A DNA stretch of 64,000 bases from Meandrina meandrites (Eukaryota; Cnidaria; Anthozoa; Scleractinia; Meandrinidae). Both the position numbers and the translations under genes were made by a program. The DNA lies in assembly GCA_963693305.1 (NCBI GenBank), contig OY855909.1:6457345-6521344 (forward strand), in the 5' to 3' direction. Below, in pieces: positions 10,203 through 36,100 of this stretch. The notes beneath the pieces were generated by a model. It ran no database searches. It saw only the letters and a list, made by a program, of their open reading frames with translations, and was not told the DNA's origin. The first letter of the stretch is position 1; each line of letters begins with the position of its first letter.

Positions 10203-12083
10203 TTATATATCCGAACAATGCTGCAGAGAATAGTTGCGGCATCGCCAGTCGCATTCATGACCCTCCCAGGTAGTCGCATTGGGAGAGTGGGCAAGCACCA
10301 CATGACTTTTGTTGTACGCTCCAACTTGCGGAATGTACTTTACAAAGCTATTGACTACGTCGATGATGTTCGGGGGAGGTTGCCCGGCCAGTGTGTCACA
10401 GTATGTAATTTGTGATGATCTTAAATTAGCATAAATTACTATTTTGCCGGCACGGACCAGAGGGCTGGGTACGGGTTTGAGGTGCGCAGTGTATAGTGGG
10501 ATTTGAGTTTGTAATCGGTAACAGTTGGCGAGGTGAGGCATTCTACGGCCAGCCTTTGCCGTGTTTAGGTTAAGTTTGGTTTTCTTTTAATAATATCATC
10601 AGTTGTAACCCACTGTTGTACGTTTATTTAGTTCTGTTATTGTTATTATATCGCTGTATAAAGCCTTAGGTTTATTTTTCTACAGTATTGATGTTAAATA
10701 AGGATACCCTAAGACCCCAAGGGTTGCACCACTGCAGCGGTCGGGGGTACACGTTCCCAATTTTCTCCACTTGCTGGTTTTAGGGTTTTCGTGTCCGGCT
10801 TTGGTGCACTTAGTAATTGTCTTTTTATTCATAGCTTGTATTATATGCTGAGATGGAATAAACGGGATGATGGCTTGGCTGACCAACGCACCCAATTTAA
10901 TCACTGTCTTGTGTGTCCGGATGTGTAGTGGAGGCAAAATATATGATCTTCATGAACGGGCGCAGTTCAACATCTACGAGGACCCAATGATTACCACCCA
11001 TTCGAGGGCCTCCCATAAAGGTCACACCATTCCTCTGGACCACATTCAGAGCCAGAACCATTCGTTTTAATGTTCCGAAGTTAAATAACTTCGCCTTCCT
11101 CATCATCTCGTTGTCGATGTTAACAACAACGTTGGGGCACAATAGCATGGTTTCACTTTGCATGCAGTTAAGTTGGCTCAAAATCCACGTGGCATGATCG
11201 GTAGAGAGCCAACTTTCAGTTCCAGATGCAGCAAGACGAGCAAGCTCGTCTGGAGTCAGTTCTATAAATTGGTATCACATCGGTAAGCTTCATATGTATG
11301 ACTCGGAACTTCTTTGTATATAACAAAAGAGAGAAAGAAGGGGAGTGGGCACACATCGTGCCCCTATCCTATATAATCAGGGTTGGTTCCTGTGGGGGGG
11401 GGGGGGGGGGGGGGGACGATCTTGCGAATTGTGCAAATTGTCTAACAAAAAGAAGACATGGAGCAAACATTTCTTCGTCTCATCAATTGAACTCTATAAG
11501 GGATGTGTCTTATTTGAATTTGAGGTCTCAAATATTGCATTTGTAGTGCGAAGACTAGAAAATGTCTAGATTTTTTTAATTGAAGGTTTGGGGGTAGGGG
11601 ACCCATGTACTTTTTAAAATAATTTTTTGTCTACATCTACTAATCTTGGCCCTATGCTAAACAAGCCCTCAAAACACCGTCACAGTGGACAATTGTACTG
11701 TACTAACAAATTTAATGAAGCAAATTTATATTATATCCTTTTGTTTATCTCGTTTCACCGGTACTTTACCGGGTTTTCTGTCCTTAGACTGAACGCACTA
11801 TGATACAATTAACCCCACGCGAATTAACCTTTGTAAGATACTATGGAGACTTACCATAACTCGGTAGGACATCATCAGCAGGATACTCCCAGATCATAGC
11901 TTTGAACTTATCGATCGATTCCGAGGATAGATCGCGCCGAGTTTTGGGCTGGCGAAAAGCTTTCGCAAACCACTGAACCTCCTCTTTGTAAGCACTTGGC
12001 TTTTGTTGTCGACGAACTTCCTTTGAATGACTCATTTTACGGTCGAATAAACGAGCAATACAATATTTTCCAAAGCAACTCAA
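10203..12083 (-). pseudogene. Transposon-borne Ulp1/C48-like cysteine protease gene, broken
   Basis: Three minus-strand segments seem to belong together. 12083-11856 encodes a basic N-terminal part (from MSHSKEVRRQQKPSAYK) ending at a donor ATG/GTAAGT. 11181-10897 contains GGNHWVLVDVELRP, like the His-Trp block of Ulp1/SUMO proteases. 10541-10203 contains ITYCDTLAGQPPP and GHECDWRCRNYSLQHC, like the Asp and Cys blocks. The order His, Asp, Cys fits family C48. The segments lie in different frames or are separated by unclear introns, and the usual Cys-Gly is Cys-Asp here, so I call it decayed. The protease assignment comes from motif resemblance only. Confidence 0.5.
11396..11415 (+). repeat. 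Poly-G run
   Basis: About 20 consecutive G within the Mutator-like element. Length in such runs is unreliable in assemblies. Confidence 0.9.
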
Positions 12084-12395
12084 GTGATTAATTTTATTCA
12101 GGATTTACCTTTCCCGCCAAACATAAAAATAGACAGGCGTTACTTTATATTAGAAACCAGGTTCCCGCTGGCACGGTGACCTAAGTCCACAATGCACTTC
12201 GATCTTGTTATTAATTCGCTCCCAGTGCTTTTTCGGCTTGGGTGACGCGCTCTCCCTAATGGCATGTTCGAGGCTGGTGAACGCGGTGGTCCATCATTCC
12301 GGTTCATTATCCCCACCCCCCTCCCTGTATATAAGCCCTTCTGAAAAATAAGCCATGCAGGGCATATTTTCGGAATTTTCTGGTTTCTTTAGTTA

Positions 12396-13351
12396 TGCAC
12401 CAGTCATTTGAAATCCCCGACCCCCCCCCCCCCCCCCCCCCCCCTCGGGCATTGGCGGGGCATTCACTTTTTTTGCAAGTGAAGGCAAGTGAAGTCCCCG
12501 GTCCCCGGGAGAAAAGTGAATGGTGAACTCCCCCGCCCCCACATGATCCACTCACATACAATAAAAAAGTAATCTTTTGTAGAAAACTTGTTTTTGCCAA
12601 GCGCAACAATGGATGACAAAAAGGGAAGATAAAAATGTTGGTAGCTATGAAATTAACACGTTGATTTCAGAGTAGCTAGCAATACACTTGCAAAGGCCCC
12701 TCGATGGACAAGGAAGAAGACGACTATTGCCAAATCAACTTTTTATTTTTAATAAAGGTTATTAAAAACTTTTTCTGTTTTACAACTTGATGTTACAAAA
12801 TGCAAGATCACAGCAAACTGAAACTCAATAGCAATACAGTCTTCTGACGTCTGGAATGACTCAAGCATACTTATCAATACCATATCATTGAAATAAGCCT
12901 ACCTTTTGTCACCTACCCTGCGAGCAGAGTCTTCTTCGATCTTCCTAGATACGTCGGGAAGAGACTAATCTAGGAAGATCGAAGAAGACTCTGCTCGCAG
13001 GGTATTTGTGACCAGACTTTGAATATCTTCTGCCAATATAGCCTTCTTTGAATTCTGGTATGACACTTTACAAAACAATTTTTACTTCGCGCTATCAGGC
13101 AGCGAATTGCAGCGAAATACCGCAAAGCAACCGATCGACCGAGCGAGTCAACACAAATAATTCAAACCGCTGAGCATGGAGTGACTGCCCCGCTTATTCC
13201 CCGGTCCGGCATGCGAAGGCAGTGATTTCTGGCGCATCCCTCGCCTAACGGGGAACCAAAATGGAGTGAATCTGAAGTGAAAGCCCCGCTTTTACCCCGC
13301 CTATGCCCGAGGGGGGGGGGGGGGGGTCGGGGATTTCAAATGACTGGTGCA
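12396..13351. mobile_element. PIF/Harbinger-type MITE with G/C-run termini, 956 bp
   Basis: The ends are inverted repeats TGCACCAGTCATTTGAAAT followed by CCCCGA and a long C run, mirrored on the right by a G run. The direct repeat TTA flanks both sides (12393-12395, 13352-13354), the duplication typical of PIF/Harbinger. No transposase is seen. A second perfect hairpin element lies inside at 12917-13005. Confidence 0.75.
12917..13005. repeat. Perfect 36-37 bp hairpin nested in the G-run MITE
   Basis: ACCCTGCGAGCAGAGTCTTC begins the left arm and its exact reverse complement ends the right arm, with a 16-17 base loop. The arms read as perfect over 36 bases, which suggests recent insertion or strong constraint. 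Confidence 0.85.
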
Positions 13352-13421
13352 TTACTAGTTCCCGATTTACAGAGGATGGTTTTGACCACCAAAAGCCGGG
13401 AACAGCTTGATCAAAGTGTTG

Positions 13422-13970
13422 TTAAAGGGACACTGTCATGCCCGAAATATCATACTTTATAAAAATGGCCTGCAGCTTGCTATAATTGCGCTTTAGTCTT
13501 GCAATAGGAGAAAAATGCTAAAAGTGGTAAAAGCAAAGAAATATCAACTCATAGGAAAATGGGACTTAAAGTGTTCAGAATTTCACCAGAATGGCAGCTT
13601 TGATTTCTGGACATCCTGTCCAAAAATCAATCGCAATCCACTTCCATCTTTGCAATCCTGTACTTCTTCCTCAAAATAACTGTTCTATCTTGTTTTGTGG
13701 GATCTTTTTATCAAATTTATACGTGTATTTGGTGGCATTTGGTAATATACTGAGGAAATTAGAAAATAGGAATTTCTACCGTGATAAAATCTTTTCAGAA
13801 ATTCGCTCGACAGTTACAGTGAACTGCATGGGAGCCTTCGCAGACTCGACCACGGGACCTGGAACGAGAGGAAGTTGCATCTCCTTTCTCTCTTGTAAAC
13901 TAAAAAACTGCGTAAAACAGCGAGACGGAAGATTACAAGCACGGGCATCATTTATTCGTTTGCTTTAACT
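13422..13970. mobile_element. Possible TTAA-type (Kolobok-like) element terminus
   Basis: TTAAAGGGACACTGTCATG at 13422 matches the terminus style of the better supported TTAA elements at 31.3 and 35.6 kb. I could not find the opposite end. The open frame 13591-13968 lies in this repeat and shows no known domain. Confidence 0.3.
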
Positions 13971-14499
13971 CCCTCTCGCCTCAAAAATCTGCCATTAGGT
14001 ATTCGAGGATTTTCTTGCAGTGACTAAATAATACATTTATTTAAATGACACAAAACAGAACACGGGTGTTGCTATTATACAATTTTATATCACATACGAG
14101 GCGGATTACATTTGGAATATAAACAACAAAGGAACTACAAGAAATAAAATGCAATATTATGATGGAGGTCTGATTTACCAATTGTATAAGATATTTACTC
14201 AACTTAACTTTTTATTTGTTAAACCGTTAACAATTCTTCCATTCTTTTTATCTGCGTCATACGCTTTCAGTCCACATGTGAAAATAAATTAACGATTCCC
14301 TTTCTTGTCCAATAGTTGTAGTTTGGCTCATTTGAAGAGCTTGTTTTGTTTCATACCGTCACGTTTAAACAGTTAATCATGCAGTGCTCCTATTTATGTG
14401 CACCTAAAATTACTGAAACGCTTCAAATGAAAACCCAACGCTGAAGAGCAAACTTTCTCAAAATCGTACTTTGGACGAAAAATAAGATCACGGCTTTTA
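13971..14499. other. Non-coding stretch
   Basis: AT-rich sequence downstream of the spastin 3' end. No gene or clear repeat seen. Confidence 0.4.
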
Positions 14500-14925
14500 G
14501 GCCGTATTCACCCTTAGTGCCCGAGTACTGGTACCTTAGTACCGGCAAAAAATAGCGCCGTGTTCAGACACAGAAAACCAAAGTACCCAAGTACCACAAA
14601 GTTCCCGAATACAAGGTCGAGACCTTGTACTCGATCGGGCACCGTGCCCGAATTCTGGCGTGGGTACTTGAAAAAAAGCAGTAAGACACTACCTCTCTGA
14701 AACCTCTATTTTCATTCGCCCGCTGTTAACACTACCTCTATTGTTATTCAGGGATAGGGGCATTGTTATAGCCTGTTATGTATTGTTTTAGGAACCAATG
14801 AAATAACTCGTTCCGAGAGGTAGTGGACGACCCAAAAAAAGACGCGTTCACTTTAGTGCCCATCAAGAATCGTACTCGGGCCCCGTGCTCGGGTACCAAG
14901 TGTGAAGCGCAAGGCAGGAACAATT
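14500..14925. repeat. GTACC/CCCGAGTAC-rich repeat
   Basis: Words such as GTACTTG, GGTACC, CCCGAGTAC and CTCGGGTACC recur in both orientations between about 14510 and 14915, suggesting an inverted-repeat element. Exact ends and target duplication are not clear. Confidence 0.35.
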
Positions 14926-15297
14926 CTATTCCTTGCGTTTCCGTTTGTGCGCTAGTTCACACGTGTTTTAACTTGCATTTTCGCCTGCATCTGCGTTTGC
15001 AAAGCTCGTGTAAACCAGCCCTTACGGAGTGGTTCGAGAGGGACTGTAACCCATGCGTTAAGCCAGTTGTGTAGACCTAGTGTAGTGGTATATAAGGCGT
15101 AATTAGGTGATTCATTCCCACTGGTCGTGAAAGATACCTATAACAGCAGGACATCACTAGTGCATTGGGATATTGTGAAACATCACTATCCACGATACGC
15201 TTAGTTGAAATCTAGCCTTGAACTACAACTCTGACACACCCGGCTGATCACTCATAGAATCGGTATCAAACTTCAACTTACAAGTCAATCTCGTTCC

Positions 15298-15366
15298 CAG
15301 GCCCTCTATATTTTCCTCCCATGTCGTCGAGGCAAGGGAGGAAAAGGAGAGAGGGCCTGGGGACGA
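15298..15366. repeat. Short hairpin repeat
   Basis: CCCAGGCCCTCT...TTTTCCTCC is mirrored by GGAGGAAAA...AGAGGGCCTGGG across a short loop. Confidence 0.65.
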
Positions 15367-15445
15367 GGTTGCTTACAAGCAGGTCTCGTTAAATCTCTAA
15401 TTTTATCGTATCTCGAAACCTTCTTTGACTTTCAGTTTTTGTTGT

Positions 15446-15492
15446 TGATGATGATGATGACGACGACGACGACGATGATGATGATGATGATG
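15446..15492 (+). repeat. (GAT)n/(GAC)n microsatellite
   Basis: About 15 triplets: GATGAT units, then GACGAC units, then GATGAT again, downstream of spastin. Confidence 0.95.
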
Positions 15493-15730
15493 TTTTTAAA
15501 CTGAGTACACTAAACTTGTCATTTTGGTGTGAACAGGGTGTGAATCAATCATTTCTTTGCTCCATTTAAGCTGGCGCTCTGCACCGGGTCGTTCGAAAAG
15601 CCGATTGACCCTAACCCTTGGATTATACCTCAGAAAATCTCACTGTAAAATTATAAAGCTTAAATGAAATCCTGGATTAGCTTAACCGTGCTGTGAACAA
15701 CCCGGCCCCGAAGTCCACTTGTATAAGTTC

Positions 15731-30820
<15,090 letters not shown>

Positions 30821-31100
30821 TTAGTGCCGGAAAAACCATGACAAACCCTACATCTGACCTCACTTCTACTTTCTGTTCGAGAGGATTTTGAGCATAGAAA
30901 TAAGTCAGCGGTTTTCCTGTGAGCCTTATGCGGATGTGTGGAGGCGCAGAACGATAAATTGTACCCAGTCTCTTGTCTCTTAGTTGCTCTCTCGAGTTCC
31001 CAGATTCCTCGTTTCTTTTTTGCTTTAAAAAAAGTTTCTGCATGAATAAGCTGAAAATGGCAAAAGATTTTATCGTCCATACTAGATTATATCCATACAG
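30821..31100 (-). promoter_or_regulatory. SPAST: Probable spastin promoter and 5' leader region
   Basis: This is the sequence directly before the spastin ATG. No TATA box stands out. Several frames cross it but none resembles a gene. Assigned by position only. Confidence 0.35.
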
Positions 31101-31331
31101 CATTCTATTGAGTTACTCTCGTTACTCTCAACCTTTTGAATTCCGTATTTTTATGATCAGGAGTTTTCGTATTCCAAGAACTGTTCCAAAATAAATAGAG
31201 CAGTCGCTCCTTCATTACATGAGTTCGTGTTGTTCTTTTCTTTGCTTTTCTTTTTCTTTATTTCAATCAAAACTGAACAGGATGAATAAACCTTTTGCTG
31301 ACTCGTTTTGCTTCCCCTTTCGGCTAGTTAA

Positions 31332-31684
31332 AGGGACTGTGCCACGGCTAAATTAAGTTTATTTTATTAAGTTTTGCCTGATACTCGCTATGAAACTTAA
31401 TGTTTGGCAAAGAAATTACTTCTATGGATCTAAATGACAAAACCATAGCTTCATTACAACCAAATGGGTCTCTTGGTCATTACAATTTTAATGTTAAAAG
31501 CAACTGAGATTTTGAAAACTATCCGTTTCAATCTTCTTCACTTTCAAGTGGCCATCCTTACCTTCTTTTCCATTTGCTGTGCTATATATTCCTTCACTTT
31601 TTTAAGCGGTTATTTTTACATTTCACCGAATTTAATGGCCATTTCCCATGCCTTAATTTGGCTAAAATCCGTGACACAGCTCCT
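31332..31684. mobile_element. TTAA-type (Kolobok-like) MITE, 353 bp
   Basis: TTAA at 31328-31331 and 31685-31688 brackets inverted termini AGGGACTGTGCCACGG and, from the right, AGGAGCTGTGTCACGG. TTAA duplication with AGGG-type ends fits Kolobok better than piggyBac. No coding capacity. It lies between the divergent spastin and array promoters. Confidence 0.72.
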
Positions 31685-31896
31685 TTAAGTTTCAGTAATG
31701 AACGGCGTTTTGCTGAGTTCATTTGTTGCAGGTGCAAGCCAGAGGCATAAACCAAATTGAAAAAAAAACGCTATCGCGTGAAAACCAGTTTTTAACTATC
31801 AAGCGTACGGTTACCGTTTGGATGAAATTCTACTGTTGGAGCCAACTTCTATATGTATATAAATCTGACGTCCCCAAAGATTCTTCTTTCGTTGTA

Positions 31897-32248
31897 GATC
31901 AAATCTCGATCATCCGGACTCTTGGCAGGGCTAAATGGTCCGGATAATAGAGTCCGGATAATCGAAAAAAATATGAATACAGTATTAATGAGCCAAACCG
32001 ACGATCTAATGCCTGGTTGTTAACCTACGAACGTTCCACGAACACACGTTGTTGTCATCACGCAAAAATTTATGGAAAAACTGTGTTTAATGAAGAAATA
32101 CATAACAACAAATACCAGAAAAACGTCAATCGTATGTCAAAGTTGGTGGAAACGATGTTCGTCTTTATAAACATTCATGAATTAAAAAAAAAATGGACCA
32201 GAGTAGCGAGTCCGGATAATGGAGGTCCGAATTATCGTGGTTCGACTG
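31897..32248. mobile_element. pogo/Tigger-type MITE, 352 bp
   Basis: The right end reads inward CAGTCGAACCACGATAATTC and the left end has CTCGATCATCCGGACT. Internal copies of GTCCGGATAAT repeat this terminus. TA flanks both sides (31895-31896, 32249-32250). The CAGT..GATAATCCGGA signature is characteristic of pogo/Tigger elements of the Tc1/mariner group. Confidence 0.72.
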
Positions 32249-32424
32249 TAGCACGCAGATCCCTGCTTCCAGGAGACTAAAAAACTCCATCGCTGCATTA
32301 GCGGTCACCCCTGTGTTAGTTATCATAATAAAACTTAAGTGGTTCTAAGGTAATTTAAGGCAATTCATTTTCTGCATCGAAATTGAATTTTACTGCTATT
32401 TAAGATAATAATGCTTATAAGACT

Positions 32425-33140
32425 AATTGGTATAGAGTCCATTTTGTTTCAAAATGTAGAGGCTTCTGGTATAGCCAATCAAGTTGGAGAATTTTACTAT
32501 AGTAACAATTAGAAGTAAACATGAACTTTTCGGGAAGCAAAGAATGAAACAAAATATCTTATAACTATGCGTGAAATGCAAGCAGGTGTATTTATAATTT
32601 TTACACGTAGATGCTTGTAACTGCAAAGGGCATTAAATTGTTTTGACATCCCGTCGACCTATCATCATGCTACAGAGATCAATGAAGTAAAATATAGCCG
32701 TGTCGTTTGTATTGTGCTTTCGACGATCGAGCATTCTGGACGAAATTTAGCTCTATTTTTAACTCCAAAAAGGTGAGAAGTAAAGGATCCGCGCAAGACG
32801 CGACTTTGCACCCTGGTATACTTTTAAGGCCTTCGCGAATGCGAGCCGCTGATTGGATAACATTTAGCTTCTTAAATGAAGCGAACGTTGATTGCCGCTT
32901 GTTGAATATCCGATCCAATCAAATTCTAGAATGCTGCAAGAATGTAGGGCTGCCTTATTGGTAATACTAATGCTCCGGAAAAAAATAGAGGCAAAAACAT
33001 TTACTAAAGTACCTCATGCAGGTGTTTGCTTAACATATACATAAACGGTCACCTTGCTTACAAACACAGCAAACAAACCCATTTTGACATCTTGTTGAAA
33101 TGCCATTGTAGAGAGGAAGATTTATCTGATCGGCAGGAGA
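32425..33140 (+). promoter_or_regulatory. Upstream module of gene A, shared by the array
   Basis: About 32820-33060 is clearly similar to 40890-41100 (before gene B), 53440-53660 (before gene C) and 51990-52260 (before a relic). Shared words include GCTGATTGGATAAC and AATTCTAGAATG. A second block, 32430-32600, is similar to 40470-40630. A TATATAC-type sequence near 33035 could be a TATA element. A short first-exon relic may lie at 32638-32700. Confidence 0.6.
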
Positions 33141-36100
33141 ATGTCGCCGTATGTTTTGTATTTTACTCTTCTTCACGTTATTCCTTTAAAGGCCGAACAA
33201 AGCAAACTCGATGGAAGCCGTGGTTTAAAGAGAGGCGTTCATGTACAGGGAAATCAAGTATCGTACGGAAACTTTGCAGCTGACAAGTTTCATCGTCTTC
33301 AAGTATCAGTTGGTTCATCGAGGGTTGTGAGCAAATACAGCGAGTGCACTATGAGCTGTGTTAACAATCCGCCATGTCCTTCGTTTAACGTCGCCTCGTC
33401 TCCTGATGCAGATGGGAAATACCGATGTGAGTTGTTAAACGAGGACAAATACTCTGCAAATCCAGGCCAGCTTGTTATCTCACAGAAATTCCACCATTAC
33501 AGCATCAAGGTATAAAAATGTGTTTCCACCTGTTCCATTTCTCATTCACTTGCAAATTTTTTAAAACACAAGGACTACCATGAAAAGGAAAGGCCTGTTT
33601 TTAAAGCTCTTATCTCAGATAATACTCACACAATTACGTTGATTGTTTGGTAACAAACGTTCGGTTGCTGACTCATTGTGTCATTTCGGCAAGCCTCGCG
33701 AGGTGAATTTGGCCAGCTTTGAATAAAACGGTTGTTTGCTTTTGTATAATTCGTTCACAAGCTTTTTATTTTTTTCAGTTTGTTAACAGACTACGTGCTT
33801 AAGACCAAAAATTTCAAACCTTACAATTTAGACAGCTCTGAATAAAACGGTTGACTTTTTTTCCAATAGTTCTAAAATAAGTCATCACTATAAAATTGAC
33901 TTAAACATTTGGTTCAATTTCTAAATGACGCCTCTTGATGAAAAAAATAACCCTGAATCTTAGCTAATTGTTGCTAACGTGTTTCAGTGTTAAGCACAAG
34001 GAAAGTCTGGTAAAAAGAAGGAACTCGCTGACAATATATAGGTGTAAAGTTGTGTTATGTGGGCTGAGTTGGATACACAGTAGGACGTCCAAAACCGATC
34101 GAAGCAACGTTTTTAATCGTTGAAAACGGAACCGTTGTTTAGTTAGTTGTCGTCATTAGAGGCAAACAAAATGTTTTATTTATAGCTCACCGAGCTAATT
34201 TGTTAACGGTTAAATTAACTTAACTGAGTCATTTTACCTATTTTCCCCTGCGAGACTCAAAGTGACTGGAACACTTACCTGCGAGCGTTCAAGGAGACAA
34301 AACAATTTGCCGTGCGAAAACAATTTTACAAAAAAAAAATATTTTTTTTGCATGAACCATCGCTCGGCGAGGGGGCTTAGGGAAATAATGTTTATAGAAA
34401 TTTTTACCCAAACTCTGTGATTGTTTTCCTTATTTTTCACTCTTTTCTGTTTCTAAGCTTTATTCATTGTTTTCCAAAAGATTAACTAACACTTTGTCCA
34501 CAGACACCGTGCTCAAGCTTTCCTTGTCAAAACGGTGCAAAGTGCGTTCCGAATTACGGTGTAAATGAATATCACTGTGAGTGCATTCCCGGCTACAAAG
34601 GAAGCTATTGTGAAACAGGTGAGATGATCTTGGATTGTTTGTAATCAACTGAAAAAAATATTAAATTGCCTTCGCAGCTTGGAGCCTTGAAATCTTAATT
34701 CAACCTTTTTTTTTTATTTTAAAGGGAATCTTACTTAGCGGAAAAAAGTTTGTGAATGACAAATTTAGGGATTTAGAGTCGAGCCATTTTGGCCAGTTTG
34801 CAAAGCATGATAATATTTATAATGTTTGTGACATCCTGTTATATGACATCGTGTAAACACGTGCAAAATTGTTTACGGAAATTAAAAATATTAACTCGGT
34901 TTTAAATTTGAGTGAGTTTTCGTGGTAGTACTTCAAATTCACAATTTCACGTCAGATTGTTTTTCTATAAGCGTTTCAGTTGTTCAATAGTCCGTGAGCT
35001 GTATATTTCTTTTAACGCCTAATTTTCTTTTCACTTAAGATAATGCATTTTCTCGCAGATATCAACGAATGTTCCAGTAATCCCTGTTTGAACGGAGCGA
35101 CGTGTGTCGACCAGGTTAACGGATATGTTTGTAACTGTGTGCCTGGATACGCAGGAGTTCACTGTCAGGCTAGTAAGTACTCTTTATATTTTTGATTGCT
35201 CAGCCAAACACATTGAATAGTGTATCTTGACGTCACTTATTTTTGCAACTATTAAATTTCTCAAGTTTTGCGATTGAATTGAGAAAATCTGGAAAACATA
35301 AGAAATTGTTTAATTCATCTCTGCCTTGAAATAGTACTTTGAACCGGATGCACTAACAATACAAAAGTACATAAGATCTTGATTGATTTAGCAATGTGTT
35401 TGCAATATTGACAGATAGTAAGCATTATTGATAACCTGCATTGAATTCACATTATTGGTTGTTTTCATTTGAGGTCATCAAAATTCTTAAATCTTAACTA
35501 TTGAATTAATTCTAGGAAGCCACTCTTTTCACATGTTCTTAGACATAAAAAACGTTAAAAACCCTTATGCAAGTTTTGGTATCGATTAAAGGGACTGTGT
35601 CAGCTGGTGATTCTGCGCACTGGGGTTATTAGTTGGCGTTACATCTGTCAAAATTCTATTGTTTCGCGCCGTAATACGATAAGAAACAGGACGCGAGAGC
35701 ACGTACAAGCTCTACGGGATATGATAATCACGATAACATGCCGATAAACTCTGGTCGCATAAAATCAAACTCGACAAAATTCAGCCTTGCAAATAAAGCT
35801 AATGTAAGATAATGTTATTTGTTCGCTTCAGTAAAGATGTTAGAGGCGAAGTCTTTTGTACAGATGTGTAGTGTTTGAGCTTAGCGTGTCGCTTTCAGCG
35901 AACGCAGACAACATACAGAACATACACAAACAAAATAAATCAAAATTTAATTTTATAGTTATGTAGAGGCCCTGTTAGGGGGGGGGGGGGGGGGGGAGGG
36001 GGGGGGGGAGGGGGGGGGGGTCCGGTTATCCCTTATCCCTTTAATTCGGAGCACAGTTATCCCTTATCCCTGAAAGTATCAACAGCGTTATCCCCAAAAA

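Larger units (their letters stand above)
9816..12266. mobile_element. Mutator-like DNA transposon with ~135 bp terminal inverted repeats
   Basis: 9816-9953 and 12131-12266 are long, nearly identical inverted repeats starting (A)CATGCCATTAGGG. They are flanked by the direct repeat TTCGAGGCTG at 9806-9815 and 12267-12276 (11 bases if a preceding G is included). Long TIRs with 9-11 base duplications are typical of MULEs. The interior holds a broken minus-strand gene with Ulp1-type protease remnants and a G-run. No MURA-type transposase is recognised, so it is probably defective or mobilised in trans. Confidence 0.75.

Noticed and set aside
10026..10415. 129-residue plus-strand frame in the Mutator-like element
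   Set aside because: The minus strand of the same interval carries protease-like blocks. The plus frame has no protein-like pattern.
11298..11569. Gly-rich small proteins around 11.4 kb
   Set aside because: The glycines come from the poly-G run inside a transposon.
13591..13968. 125-residue plus-strand frame
   Set aside because: No domain, no splice context, and it lies in a likely repeat.
30973..31194. Small divergent gene opposite spastin
   Set aside because: The frame overlaps the spastin promoter region, has no conserved motif and no splice support.
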